Source of the DNA: Amblyomma americanum
Taxonomy: Eukaryota > Arthropoda > Arachnida > Ixodida > Ixodidae
Reading direction: 5' to 3'
DNA length: 64,000 bases
NCBI RefSeq assembly: GCF_052857255.1
Contig: NC_135505.1
Location: 22,984,269-23,048,268, forward strand
Made by a program: the position numbers and the translations under genes. The notes beneath the pieces were generated by a model. That model was not told the origin of the DNA, ran no database searches, and worked only from the letters and a program-made list of their open reading frames with translations. Shown piece after piece: positions 1-11,340 of the stretch. Position 1 is the first letter of the stretch. Every line of letters begins with the position of its first letter.

Positions 1-920
1 TTGCCTGTCGTCCTTCTTCCGCCCGAGTTGGCGCTCCGCCCTTCTCGCTGCGCAAAGGTTCCCGAGTTTTAAATCCGGGGAAGGATAATGATCAGGTAAC
101 TTGACCGCTGTAGTTGCTGCTAGCTTACTAGAAATCATTTTGTCAACAACATCACCAGAAACACGTTCTAGGTGCTCTCTGTACTTGTCCCAGTTGACCA
201 CGTTGCTAATTTTAGGGCCACGCATACGAAAGTCGGCAGCAAACAAAAATCGGATAGTTATCACTTCCCATGAGGTTAGGCGCTGTTGACCAACTCACGC
301 GGACGTCAGGTGAATGCAGTGTCAGGTCTATAGCTGTCGCTGAGGCTGGAGGCCGGAAGAAAGTGGGGCTTTCGTCATTGGCAACACACAGGTCCAAACT
401 GAAAATAACCTCTAACAGTTTGCGTCCACAGGAATCCGTGTTCCTGTCACCCCATACAGCATGATGGGCATTGAAATCACCGCAGATGATTCTAGGAGCT
501 GGGCAGCAATCGCAGAGCTGCTGTAGAAACAAATCAAATGCTACCTTCTTCCGCGGAGACACGTACACGGATGCAGTAGAAAGGGTTCGAGAGCCGAGCT
601 GTATTCTCACAGCCGCTACCTCAATCATCCGTGCAAAGATCGGCAACGCTTAGAGAAACATGTGGAATTTCCCTTCTTATGTAAAGCGCAGCACTTCCTA
701 CAGGAAATGACTTTATGCTGCAGTTTTTATGGGAGAAATATCCAGTCAAACATCTCCCGCTTGGCAAGCAAGCTTCTGACAGGGCCAATAGTGGAACACA
801 AGTCTCTTTCAGGAATAGTTTTAGTTCAGCTGACCGACTTAAAATCCCAGCGCAGTTCCACTGCAATATAAACGGCGTTTTTCGGTGCATATGAGATCCA
901 TGAGGTTTAGCCCCATCCAT
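1..920 (-). pseudogene. I/Jockey-type LINE ORF2, endonuclease part, broken and cut by the window edge
   Basis: Codes for the apurinic-type endonuclease (EEP fold) that nicks the target for a non-LTR retrotransposon. The frame opens at ATG 920-918, one base after the ORF1 stop at 924-922, a normal ORF1/ORF2 spacing. Early residues include QWNCAGILS; after a frameshift near 640 the core motif ICGDFNAHHAVWG and a later SDNYPIFV (position of the SDHxP box) are readable. A single extra base near 218 shifts the frame again, and the linker toward the reverse transcriptase continues to base 1. Two frameshifts mean it is dead. Family identity is firm; the exact clade is inferred. Confidence 0.8.
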
Positions 921-921
921 T

Positions 922-3235
922 TTAGTTCGCAAGGAAGTTTGCTGCGAAGGTGGAAATTAGCGACTCAAAAGAAAGCACCAGCTGTAGGAAGTTCTTCAGG
1001 TTACCAGGCGCCATCGCTGGAACATGTGAACGCAGGGCCCCAAACAAAACATGAAGAAGGTCAGACATACCTTGATTTTTGAGCTCCTTATTTTGCGCAA
1101 CGCACTCACTTACAACATCGACAAAAGATGCCGACGGGGACACACTCTTGGCCGCAGTAGCTGGTTTTTTTGTCACTTGTGCATATGAGGGTCCCCCTTG
1201 CCGTGGAGTCTGGCTGTGATCCGGCCGCTCAGGAACATGGAAACTTTTTGCTGGGGGTTGAACAGCCGACTCGCGCGCACTGGGCCTTGGCGTCTTGCTG
1301 GACTCAGGTCTCTTAGGGACATTGTTGGGCAACGCAAAAACATCAGACTCCAACACTGGCAACTCGTCTAATCCTGGGACAGGCGTCTCAGTCGGCGGGG
1401 GGGGGGGGGAGTTTGGACCAGCAATAAAGGATATCCAACGGTGCAGAGCGCTCACACGGAAGGGGCAGCCTCCGAAACACGCTGGATGATCGCCACCGCA
1501 ATTGGCGCAAGCCAAATCTGCCTTGCAGGTTTTAAAGTCGTGGTCGCCTCCGCACCGCTTACAGCGTCGATCCTTTGTGCAAACTTTGGCCACGTGCCCA
1601 AACCGTTGGCATCTAAAACACCGTGGAGGAGCTTCAGTGAAATCTGCAACTGCGTGTTTTGTGAATCCGAGATCAATTTTTTCGGGGCGCTCTGAGTTGG
1701 GAGCGAATGTCAACACGATAGATTTGGTAGGTTTCGCAGCCCATTCTTTTCCTGGAGACTCCACACGACGCACAAATCGTTTCACGTGCAGCACACCTTG
1801 TGGTTTCAGATAATCAAGTAGGTCGCGTTCTGAATACTACTTTGGTACGCCCTTAATAACACAGGTGTTTTTAATGTAGGAATGGGGCAACCGCACGTTA
1901 ACTTTGATGCCCAAAATCTGAGAGCTCTGCAGGAGCTTGTCAACATGCTCTTCCGTCGAGACATCTAGCTGAAGAGCCCCGTGCATGGTGAACCGACTTC
2001 GAATCGGAGCTGATCCCAGCAGTTATTGAATGGCCGCGAAAAGTAAGATGGGATTCTTCTCTCTTAAATCAACCGCCTTTTATGTGGGCTCAACCACTAC
2101 CGGGATCCCTACCGTTCGTTGCTTGCGATGACTCACCAACTTGAAGCCCTCGTTGTCCACGTCAGCCATATCGGCCAGTGACTCGTCACCGTCCACGATC
2201 GTTGACTCAGCCCCACTAAGCGATGAGGTCTCGCTGGACGGCAATAAAGGATATCCAACGGTGCAGAGCGCTCACACGGAAGGGGCAGCCTCCGAAACAC
2301 GCTGGATGATCGCCACCGCAATTGGCGCAAGCCAAATCTGCCTTGCAGGTTTTAAAGTCGTGGTCGCCTCCGCACCGCTTACAGCGTCGATCCTTTGTGC
2401 AAACTTTGGCGACGTGCCCAAACCGTTGGCATCTAAAACACCGTGGAGGAGCTTCAGTGAAATCTGCAACTGCGTGTTTTGTGAATCCGAGATCAATTTT
2501 TTCGGGGCGCTCTGAGTTGGGAGCGAATGTCAACACGATAGATTTGGTAGGTTTCGCAGCCTATTCTTTTCCTGGAGACTCCACACGACGCACAAATCGT
2601 TTCACGTGCAGCACACCTTGTGGTTTCAGATAATCAAGTAGGTCGCGTTCTGAATACTACTTTGGTACGCCCTTAATAACACAGGTGTTTTTAATGTAGG
2701 AATGGGGCAACCGCACGTTAACTTTGATGCCCAAAATCTGAGAGCTCTGCAGGAGCTTGTCAACATGCTCTTCCGTCGAGACATCTAGCTGAAGAGCCCC
2801 GTGCATGGTGAACCGACATCGAATCGGAGCTGATCCCAGCAGTTATTGAATGGCCGCGAAAAGTAAGATGGGATTCTTCTCTCTTAAATCAACCCCCTTT
2901 TATGTGGGCTCAACCACTACCGGGATCCCTACCGTTCGTTGCTTGCGATGACTCACCAACTTGAAGCCCTCGTTGTCCACGTAAGCCATATCGGCCAGTG
3001 ACTCGTCACCGTCCACGATCGTTGACTCAGCCCCACTAAGCGATGAGGTCTCGCTGGACGGGTGGTCGTGTCCATGTTCTGGTCGCTCCACAGCCTGGGA
3101 AGCCATGGCCGCCTCTTCCGAGCCAGCCTCCTTTGAATGGCGTGGTCCCTTTAGGCTTGCCGGCGCCGGAGCAGCCGTACTCTTCCCGTAGGGACAGTAT
3201 CGCCTTGAAGATGCTGCCGTCCTCGAATATTCAAA
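922..3235 (-). pseudogene. I/Jockey-type LINE ORF1 (gag-like, CCHC knuckles), rearranged
   Basis: Nucleocapsid-like ORF1 of the LINE whose ORF2 starts at 920. The longest intact piece (1794-922) carries three zinc knuckles in order: CFRCQRFGHVAKVC, CKRCGGDHDFKTC and CANCGGDHPACFGGC, then a Pro/Ser-rich tail ending in TAA. The N-terminal piece (3106-2900 from ATG, open further up to about 3235) has an acidic SSETSSLSG stretch and DNEGFKLVSHRKQRT. The middle is shifted out of frame, and an internal 820-bp duplication repeats the knuckle region (second copy 2536-2216). Such proteins bind the LINE RNA. It is broken. Confidence 0.8.
1421..3060. repeat. 820-bp tandem duplication, 2 copies
   Basis: Copy 1 is 1421-2240 and copy 2 is 2241-3060, abutting exactly. 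Both start with gcaataaaggatatccaacg and end with tcgctggacg. By eye I count about five substitutions (for example 1591/2411, 1989/2809, 2073/2893), so they are above 99% identical, and there is no indel. The unit spans the middle of the LINE ORF1, so the duplication arose after insertion, or is an assembly artefact. Confidence 0.9.
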
Positions 3236-3314
3236 TAAAACTAGGTAAATTACGGAAAATTAGGTAAATAAACAGATCTGAGGCGACAGGCGATCGAACA
3301 ACGTCTTCGTCTTC

Positions 3315-3412
3315 GTCAGTTGTAAGTTCGGTGCTGTGTGTGTTGCTTCTCTCTATCTTGTCCCGTTTTTCGCGCCGTTTTCAGTCTTGAATCATGAACC
3401 AACTGGCCCAAC
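3315..3412 (+). mobile_element. Penelope-like element 3' end fragment
   Basis: The stretch running through cagttgtaagttcggtgctgt to atgaaccaactggcccaaca resembles the right end of the Penelope-like element at 5850-8635 (cagttgttagtttgcg... atgatcaaccaactggcccg). No coding sequence is attached. It is a short solo terminus. Confidence 0.4.
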
Positions 3413-4284
3413 AATCCTCCCTTTTGAACCGACTGCATTTAAGGCGCGTCAGGTACACAATGGTAGGCATTCTCAAGACAGCGAGACTATTCGATGACTT
3501 TTTTTCCTGATATGTGACCGGCACCTAAACTGTAGATCGTGCAGGGGATCATCTGATGCGTGATATTTATTTAACGGGTAGAGGAGTTTTCCAAAGGCAT
3601 CGTAGATTGAATGGGCACGGAGAATGCTAGAGCGTCCGGGCCACCTATCCTATCTGTCCCCTCTCGGTGTAGGCGTCGGACAAAGGTGAGTTTTCATAGT
3701 TCAGGCAAGTGGAGCCGCTGTTGAGAAATAGAGGCCGGCAGAAAGGCGAGGCGGAATTCGGGTTGATCAACTACGGGATCCCATCGAAGGCAGTTGAGAT
3801 AGGCTATACTTTGACGTGATCAGTGCAGGCACTGGGCACGGAGACAAAATCAGCAACTTGTAAGCTGTTTCTTTAGTGGACACGAAAACAGTGGTGGGAA
3901 GTGGACAGCTAATTTTGCTAACCCTCTGTTGTACGCATCGGTTTAAGCAGTATATTCTGTTGCTTTTATGTTGTTCTGTGTAATGTCCAAGTAAGTTGCG
4001 GTTGTAGTGGAACATACAACACCGGAAACATATGCATTCTGGCCTTGCAGCAGGCCAACCTTACAACCCATTCATCTAGATGGCATCACACAATCTCTTT
4101 CCAAAGTTTGTTCATGCATTTTCACCTCCTAGACCCTTGGCTGGTGACCCTATGCACGCACTAGGTTAAAAGATGTGAGGTTTAGTCGGTTCCTATTGCA
4201 TGATTACGCCAGCAGTGGTAAATACGCCCTCCCAGCAGTCAAAAACTGCAGGCAAAAATATGTGTAAACGAGAGGGAGGCCACA
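3413..4284. other. no recognisable feature
   Basis: No long frame with family resemblance and no clear repeat structure seen on either strand. Confidence 0.5.
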
Positions 4285-4640
4285 AGTGGCACTATTGTAG
4301 CGAGAGCTACATATTACCCGCAGTCTCGCCGTTTCGCTGTGGCTGTCGGTCCCTAGTTCTGCGCACGCGCGAGGAGCCGAGTGACGTCAGAGCGCGCAGC
4401 TGGTGGGCCGCGCGCCGACCGCGGAGCACACGCCGCTCGCCTCCGACCGAGGAGAGCCGAGTGACGTCAGAGTTGCACAGCTGCCGGCGCGGCGCGCCGA
4501 CCGCGGATCAGATGCCGCTCGCCTCCGGCCAAGGAGACTGCGCATGCGCGAGGAGCCGAGTGACGTCAGAGCACGCAGCCGGCGTGCCGTGCCACTGCGC
4601 TCTACAGCGCATGCGTGGCAGGGGAGGAGGGGTTGCGGTG
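4285..4640. repeat. GC-rich repeat with three CRE palindromes
   Basis: Begins with the small inverted motif gtagcgagagctac (near 4299), then holds imperfect tandem units containing agccgagtgacgtcagag. The cAMP-response palindrome TGACGTCA occurs at 4382, 4462 and 4561, giving spacings of 80 and 99 bp, with shared gaccgcgga and gccgctcgcctccg blocks. The open frames that cross it are composition artefacts. The ends resemble those of the repeats at 22967 and 49125. It may be a non-autonomous element or a promoter array. Confidence 0.5.
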
Positions 4641-4879
4641 TAGTATGCATAATTGGGGGTGGTGGTGGTGTGTCGGTGGAAACAACACTGCCACGCCGGA
4701 CAAGAGGAGCGAGGCCAACGCTGCGCGGCGTAGAAGACGGGATAAACTCGAGTAGAAAATGTAGCGCAAAAAAGACAGTGACACTATAAAACACTATAAA
4801 ACAACGTACTAGCAAACGTATCGAACGTATATAAGAGCTCCTTTGGCAATAGAGCGACTGAAGGGCTACTCATACAGTC

Positions 4880-5841
4880 ATCTTCAAACAAGGAAATCCA
4901 TTCCCCTCCAATTATTTCTCCCCTTAAGCGATTTTTGTGCAATTTTAAGACCACAAATTTTGTGAGTAGCGGTATTCACTGACACACACGGCAATGGGCT
5001 GACAAACCTTTCCCACACATATCCCTTACGTCACGCCCATGTTCCCGAAGCCTATAGTTCCGGCATCTGCCTGACAGGTATCTTGTATACGAGGTTTTCA
5101 ATGCAATCAGCAAATTTATTCTTCTTCATACAGCCAGCCGTCTTTTTTGATTGTGTCAAATTTTTCGTGCACAAATGACCCAACTCTTTAGGGGCTGAAA
5201 AAATCCCTCTAGCTCCGGAACGCTGTGCTATTTTGTTTTTGTTGAGATTGTAGAAAGGTGATGAAAGTAAGGGATGACGGCAACTTTTGCTTTCTTACGC
5301 GTAGCCTCTTGATTTTCTTGCGTTTATTTTGTAGCAGAATTTTTTTAGACGGACTTCCGCTACAGAGACCAGAGCATGGGAAGGGTATCCAGCGTTCTCC
5401 AGCCGCTTGCACTGCTGAGAAAACGTTTCATTCATGAGGTGTGGGCAGGACTTCATGAGAGAATTGAGAAATGAACGGCGAGCAATGGATCTTTTTACGC
5501 GTTTAGAATGCGCTGAATGAAGTAGTAATAATGGTTTATCGCCTCTAGGTTTGAACATCCAGCATGTCCGATCATGATGCAGTATGATGTTGATGTCAAA
5601 GAATTCGATTACCGCTTTTTCAGGTAGTTCAAACGTTAGTTCTAGAGGGCGGAAATGGTTACGGATCGAAGTGAGAGATTAAGAACATCATCCTTGAAGG
5701 ATTCGTAATTTCTGTTGGGTACAATAAGAAAGTCATCAACATATCTAACAGTCTTTTTGACATGGGTATCTTTTAGTATATCCTCAAAAAACCTGTCCAG
5801 CTGGGCTGAAAACAAATAACTAAGGGTGGGTGCTATGCTAT
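4880..5841 (-). pseudogene. older Penelope-like element, 3' half (RT end plus GIY-YIG region)
   Basis: Reverse transcriptase and endonuclease of a Penelope-like retroelement. Reading down the minus strand, SIAPTLSYLFSAQLD is followed by the RT catalytic box VRYVDDFLI (near 5740), then HSKRVKRSIARRSFLNSLMK and a C-terminal stretch with ENLVYKIP and GRCRNYRLREHG. Between those last two the cysteine-glycine core of the GIY-YIG motif looks deleted. Several frameshifts and stops. It continues at 8644-8960 on the far side of a younger insertion. Confidence 0.75.
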
Positions 5842-5862
5842 AACCTATACAATATGCGAAGG

Positions 5863-6140
5863 AATGCGCTAAAAGCGGCACAGGTAGACAACACACACTC
5901 ACACGACACAAGCGCAAACTAACAACTGTTTATTCCTTACGGAATATGCGTTTAAATACGCAACGTCAGTTTTTGAAAAATGCAACCTTCCAATTATCAA
6001 ACACGTGACCATCACCACGACACAGCATCTGCACTTATCTTGTGAATTTCGGTTTTTGTAAGCGCAATAGAAGGAGTGCTTACATACGTTCCAATTTCCG
6101 CCTTTTCGATTAAAAACGCCTCGGCTATCTCTCTTTGAAT
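5863..6140. repeat. left inverted terminus of the younger Penelope-like element
   Basis: Reverse complement of 8322-8615 with scattered mismatches: shared landmarks are gaaggaatgcgctaaaag, aacaactgtttattcctta, cgacacagcatctgcactta and attaaaacgcc against their inverses on the right. Penelope-like elements are known for such terminal repeats. Confidence 0.75.
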
Positions 6141-6163
6141 CCTTTCTTTCTGTTTACCTACAA

Positions 6164-8331
6164 TTGTGGTCCAGTACTCGAACTCTCACGTATGCCCTAA
6201 ACCACGGCCTGACTTGCGCTGCAATAATGACTGTGTTGGGAGCTACGGCGCCCAGAGAGAGGACGGCTCGGAGAATATGCAAAACTGTCCACGCTGAAAG
6301 CTGGAGGCAGATTGCGTTATACCGGCCCCACATCGAATCGACCTGTGCTCAAACGCTCGACAAAGAAGGAACGAGGGTTATGGTACGATACTTCCTTGAC
6401 ATGGCGGAGTCCCTTGAAGAAGAGAAGTGGAAGATGACTTTTGCTTTTTTACCAAGGAAGCAGCGTCGACCAAATGAGAGAAAAGGTCACATCATCTTAT
6501 CTGGGAGCCATCTACCAAGCAAGGTACAGTCCGCTTTAGACAAAGGTTCCAAGTTTGCCGTTCCGGTCAAAGCCACTACAGTGCAGCTGTTAGGAATGGT
6601 ACACACCATTGCTAGTAGGGCCCCTGGGCTGGAAAAAGCTGCCTGCGTCGCTGAAGGTGTAAATTGCGTCAAAAGACTACCACAACCAAAAAAGGAGCGT
6701 TTTTCAATCAAGAAGACTGTTGATTTTTTGATCGACCCCGCACTTACGCTTCAAATTTCGAACAAAACAGGTCGATTCGTGGTCATGAAAAGGGATGAAC
6801 ACGAGAAAAAAGCCACTGACGCCATTCTAAAAAATTTCGACGAATTGTGTGGGGATTAAAAATATCTGAAAAAATGAGATTGGAAGCGGCCAAATCTTGT
6901 GCCCGGCTAGGTTTAGAAAAGCTCTCGAACACGGTCAGAGGAAGCAAGGGGCTCACACTGCGGCCATTCTATTCGGTCAAAACTCACAAAGAAGACAACC
7001 CCTTCAGGATGATCGTTGAGGACAAGAACACATGGCAAAGTGATGTTGCTAGATACTTGCAGTTCCAACTGTCTAAGCTGACTTGTGATGACCCATACAT
7101 GGTGCAAGGATCAGAGAAGGTCATCAGCTTCTTGAAGAAAGGGACACCGGTGACGTGCTTGTCTGTGGATGTTAAAGACATGTTCTATTCAATTCCTCAA
7201 GACGGTGCCATTTCTGCAGTTGAGGACAGTATTGACAGCTACGGAGCTACGAAGTTTCAGAATGAATGTGGGACGAGCGTCAGTGGGTTCCTTGAACTGC
7301 TCTACCTAAGATCCCTGTGCGTGCAGTATGAAGGAAAAGTGTACGCACAACGAGACGGCATATGCATTGGTTCGTGCCTGGCTCCTGCACTGTCGAGCCT
7401 GTACATGGCAAAGGGTGATCGCACCCTCAGAGCAGAGCTTGAAGGCAGGAACGTGTTGGCATGCTTCCGCTATGTAGACGATTCCTTGCTGTGTTTTAGT
7501 GCGGAAAACGCAGGCGCGGTTGACGCGGAGGCGATGGTTACGCTTTTTAAACGCATATTCGATGGCCTTGATTTCACGTATAAACTACCTAAAAATGCGA
7601 TGATAAGGTTCCTTGATCTACAAATACAGGAAACCCCTGTCCATACTTGCTGGTGGTATCATACAAAAAGTGAAAAAAACATCATGAGAAACGATTCCAG
7701 CAGTCCCAGCTTGTCAAAAGGAGTGTTGCCCAATCGTGTATGATGCAGAGCCTTACGAAGCCCTGCGATCACAAAATGAATGAAAGCATCAGCATGCAAA
7801 TTAGTCGACTGACCGATAGTGGGTTCCCTGACAACATGATCGCGTCAGTGGCCGACAAAGTGCTAAAATTCCTGACGAGGAAAGGAATGAAGTCGAAAGA
7901 ACAGGGGAATAGGGAAGGATTGGTTGTCATACCGTATATTCATAAGGCATCGGACGGATTGAAGAAAGTGGCGAACAAACTCCAAGTGAAAGTTGTATTT
8001 AGCGCACCAAAAAAGCTGATAAGCCTCTGCAACAAGGTGAATGCGAAAGGAAAGAGTGAAAAGCGCAAGGAATGTGACATTGCCCATAGGGAAAGGTTCG
8101 TACCATGCCAGAAAGACATCGTCTACAAGATACCATTATCATGCGGAAAACAATACATTGGGTAGTCAGGTAGATGTGTCAACACGAGACTTCTAGAGCA
8201 TAACAATGACTGCGACAAAATTAACCACCCCGGGAATCTGGCCCAACATTGCAGCAGGTGCAAGAAGATGTGCGAACCAATTTTCGTCAGGACCACAATG
8301 GTAGGTAAACAGAAAGGATTCAAAGAGAGAT
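6164..8331 (+). pseudogene. Penelope-like polyprotein (N-domain, RT, GIY-YIG), frameshifted
   Basis: Reverse transcriptase fused to a GIY-YIG endonuclease. The N-terminal part (to 6859) has KFAVPVKATTVQLLG and SNKTGRFVVMKRDEHEKKA. A frameshift near 6850 leads into the RT (6847-7743): FYSVKTHKEDNPFRMIV, VDVKDMFYSIPQDGAI, GICIGSCLAPALSSLYM and the catalytic FRYVDDSLLCF. A second frameshift near 7740 leads to VVIPYIHKASDGLKKVA and the nuclease core VYKIPLSCGKQYIG, where TAG at 8164 replaces the expected Gln just before SGRCVNTRLLEH. Three lesions; otherwise nearly full length, so relatively young. Confidence 0.85.
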
Positions 8332-8625
8332 AGTCGGAGCGTTTTAATCGAAAAGGCGGAAAATGGAACGTGTGTAAGCACCCCTTCTATTGCACTTACA
8401 AAAACCAAAATTGACATGATAAGTGCAGATGCTGTGTCGTGGTGATGGTCACGTGTTTGATGATGGGAAGGTTGCATTTTTCAAAAACTGACGTTGCGTA
8501 TATAAGCGCATCTTCCGTAAGGAATAAACAGTTGTTAGTTTGCGATTGTGTCGTGTGTGTGTGTTGTCTTCTTGTGCCGCTTTTAGCGCATTCCTTCGCA
8601 TAATGATCAACCAACTGGCCCGGTA
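8322..8625. repeat. right inverted terminus of the younger Penelope-like element
   Basis: Inverse partner of 5863-6140. It follows the end of the coding region directly and ends near atgatcaaccaactggcccg. Confidence 0.75.
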
Positions 8626-8643
8626 ATAGGTTTGCAACCTATA

Positions 8644-8960
8644 TAAATGCTTTCTTTCTGAAGGTGTTGTTTTTCATCCCACTCTATGAACGTGAACTTA
8701 AGATAAAATTTTTAAGGTTCTAGAAAACCATTTACCGAGATGCTAGATGCATTTTGAAAGGCAATAGGCCCGTACCGGTCAATACAATCTCCAACACAAG
8801 ATAGCAAAGCCTCAGGTGGAATGGAATAGTATAGATCTTTTATGTCAACCGAAAAAACAGATACGCCATGTTGCACGTGTGACTTGATAAAATCTAAAGC
8901 TGTTCAGAATTTCGGACAAGGAAGCGATCTTAAATGGATAACAACTTCGGTTTTCCGTGT
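8644..8960 (-). pseudogene. older Penelope-like element, RT first half
   Basis: The minus strand reads PFKIASLSEIL, then SVFSVDIKDLYYSIPPEAL and IDRYGPIAFQNASSISVNG, matching the RT stretch VDVKDMFYSIP...FQNECGTSVSGF of the younger element at 7160-7290. This is the 5' continuation of 4880-5841. The frame fails after GFLEP at about 8697. I see nothing clear in 8961-9280. Confidence 0.7.
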
Positions 8961-9280
8961 AATAACAGGGCCACAGATTTACCCTGTCTTTCTTGCGCTA
9001 CGTTTTCTACTTTTGAAATGAACCAACAAGCCCATGTGCCTAGCCTTCTGAAATATATTTCTAGTACAGCGGACCCTTTTGCGTATTCTGCGGACCTTTC
9101 GACTGTCGTTACTGTGATTGCTGTCACGAGCAGTCGCGCTGGGACACTTTCGTTTTGCTGACGGAACAATGTGCTTCCGGAAGAGGTGAGACGTCTGTTC
9201 GGAGGGTTTATCACACAACGAGGTCATGGCGTCAGAGTGTGCAAGATTCTAAAGGCTGAGTCTTTTCGACTAGCTCACAT

Positions 9281-9745
9281 ATGCAGGGAATATCTTCACC
9301 TTTTGGTTCACCAAAGGTGAAGCTCATCTACAACATGGGGAGCCGCTACGAGAGTTCCAGCGGCTTCTCAGCCAGACTACGCACTTCATTTGGCAGCGAC
9401 AACTGGACTACCTCAGAAGACAGCTTGGCAATAAGCCACTTTCACCTCGGTGCGTCATCCAGACGCCGCAACGACTGGATCTTCCTGAACATATGAAATT
9501 TGTTCTGTCGTTGGGACCTAAGTTTGCCCTTGAGCCAAAAACGTCTTCATCGGTGCGGCTCACGTTCGTTCACCAGATTTCTCGTATCGTCCCCGAGCAA
9601 GAGGCTGACCGATGTGTTTCCGCAGGCCTCGACACCTTACTGCGATGTAAGATGCAGCCTTCAAGACTTCCCGTAAATCGAGCTAAGTCTTACCAAGAAC
9701 ATCATTCATTGTGCCTCATTCCTGCAGACAAAGAAGGAGGGTTTG
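9281..9745 (+). pseudogene. Penelope-like element, N-terminal fragment
   Basis: After a frameshifted start the frame at 9493 reads MKFVLSLGPKFALEPKTSS, ISRIVPEQEADRCVS and LIPADKEGGF. The same signature (GPKFAVEPKTSRPELV, LPADKYGGFVVL) recurs at 53110-53350. It is cut off by the SINE that starts at 9746, before the RT. Confidence 0.65.
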
Positions 9746-10050
9746 CTAATAATAATTGTTTTTTTTTGGGGGGAAAGGAAATGGCGCAGTATCTCTCTCA
9801 TATATCGTTGGACAGCTGAACCGGGTTGTAAGGAAAGGGATAAAAGAGGGAGTGAAAGAAGAGGTGCCGTCATGGAGGGCTCCGGAATAATTTAGACCAC
9901 CTGGGGATCTTTAACGTGCACTGACATCGCACAGCACACGGGCGCCTTAGCGTTTTTCCTCCATAAAGACGCAGCCGCCGCGGTCGGGTGGGAACCCAGG
10001 AACTCCAGATCAGTAGTCGAGCGCCCTAACCACTGAGCCACCGCGGCGGG
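9746..10050 (-). mobile_element. tRNA-headed SINE, full length
   Basis: On the minus strand it starts with a pol III promoter: A-box-like GGTGGCTCAGTGGTTAG (near 10040) and B-box-like GGTTCCCACCC (near 9995). A body with ccccaggtggtctaaatt and a tail of ccccccaaaaa and attattatt follow. The same body sits at 33443-33764 (plus) and in pieces at 39670 and 40200. The architecture matches the tick SINE called Ruka; assignment to it is from memory. Confidence 0.8.
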
Positions 10051-10051
10051 T

Positions 10052-11335
10052 GAGAGGGCCTGTAGAGATACAGCGGGGGCTTAGGCAAGGATGCCCTTTG
10101 TCTCCTTTGTTGTTCATGTTGTTGGAGACCAAGCTAGAGAGGAGTGGACTAGGCTTCAACCTTTCTTTTTTTCAAGCAAGGGGAATGGATTAAGCGTGTC
10201 ATTACCGGGACTAATATACGCGGATGATATAGTGCTAATGGCTGACAACAAGGAAGATTTGGAGAAGTTGATAGGCTTATATGGTAGAGAGGGTGATAGA
10301 TTAGGTTTCATGTTTAGTAAGGAAAAATCTGCAGTCATGATATTTATTGGTGAGGGCGGCGAGCATAGAATACAGCAGTTCACGCTAGAAGTAGTGGATG
10401 AGTACAAGTATCTTGGGGTGTGGATAAATAACGGTGCTGAGTATTTGACAGAGCATGAAAAATATGTAATTAATAAAGCTAGTAGGAATGCAGGTGTCAT
10501 GAAAAATAGGGCCCTGTGGAATTACAGTAGCTAAGAAGTGGTAAGAGGGATCTGGAAAGGGGTGATGGTTCCTATCCTGACTTTCGGTAATGCGGTCTTG
10601 TGCATGAGACCAGATGTTCAAGCAAGGTTAGAAATCAAACAATTCGGCGTAAGGAGGCTAGCTTTCGGATCACATGGGAATACACCAAATCAGGGGATAT
10701 AAAGTGATATGGGATGGGCGTCGTTGGAGAGCAGAGAAGCTAGCAGTAAGATAGCATTTGAGGAGCGACTGAGAAAAATTGGGAAGCAGTGGGCTGGGGA
10801 AGTTTTCAGATACCTGTATATAAGGAATGTCGACACTAAATGAAGAAAGCGAACTAGAAAATTGACAAGCAAACATCTGGACAGCAGTAGAGGGGCAAAT
10901 AAGCAATTATCGGTTAAGAAAAAGGTTAAAGAAACAGTGAGAGCTCTGTGTAAAACTGGGATGCTGACGCAATCGGCACTGGGAACATGCAGGATTTTTA
11001 AGCAGGAAGTTGCCAAAGAAAATATCTATGATAATTTTAGGGGAAGCTCTTTGTTGTTTGAGGCCAGGACTGCAGTTTTGCGGACTAAGACATATAGAGT
11101 CAGGTGCCACGAGATAGACAGGTTGTGCGATGCTCGTGGAGAGGAGGAGGAAACGGCTGAACACTTTACACTTTTCTGTGAGGGGCTTCACCCTGCAGTG
11201 GAAAGCAGCGGGGCTGATTTGTCCAAGGCATTGGGGTTTAAGGAAAGTGGAGGGAAAGTAGATTTTAAGCGGGTGGAAGTAACCAAGGGAAGGTTATCTG
11301 ATATTGCAAAGATATTGCAGCCGACATCAAAGATA
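10052..11335 (+). pseudogene. 5'-truncated LINE, RT from motif 3 to the C-terminus
   Basis: Starts inside the RT with GLRQGCPLSPLLFML (frame before 10091), then the catalytic LPGLIYADDIVLMADN, DEYKYLGVWINNG and, after stops near 10534 and 10702, the C-terminal FEERLRKIGKQWAGEVF and SSLLFEARTAVLRTKTYRV. It ends with a Cys/His motif (C.ARGEEEETAEHFTLFC). The same C-terminus occurs in the fragments at 28130-28890 and 30565-31050. Clade not settled. Confidence 0.75.
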
Positions 11336-11340
11336 ATAAA

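Larger units (their letters stand above)
5842..8643 (+). mobile_element. younger Penelope-like element inserted in the older one, with 8-bp target duplication
   Basis: The body is 5850-8635. The octamer aacctata stands at 5842-5849 and again at 8636-8643, as a target duplication would. The left end (from 5850) is the inverse of the right end. Inside lies a plus-strand polyprotein with RT and GIY-YIG domains. The insertion splits the older minus-strand element in the middle of its RT, between the FLEP stretch (8697 side) and the YCIG box (5850 side). Confidence 0.8.

Noticed and set aside
3767..4015. Minus-strand 82-codon frame as the next P450 exon
   Set aside because: No ExxR or haem motif and the wrong start phase.
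4200..4815. Overlapping Arg-rich frames on both strands
   Set aside because: Caused by GC-rich repeat composition; no motif and mutually overlapping.
9746..10050. tRNA gene on the minus strand
   Set aside because: Only the A and B boxes are tRNA-like; no full cloverleaf, and the same unit is repeated as a SINE with target duplications elsewhere.
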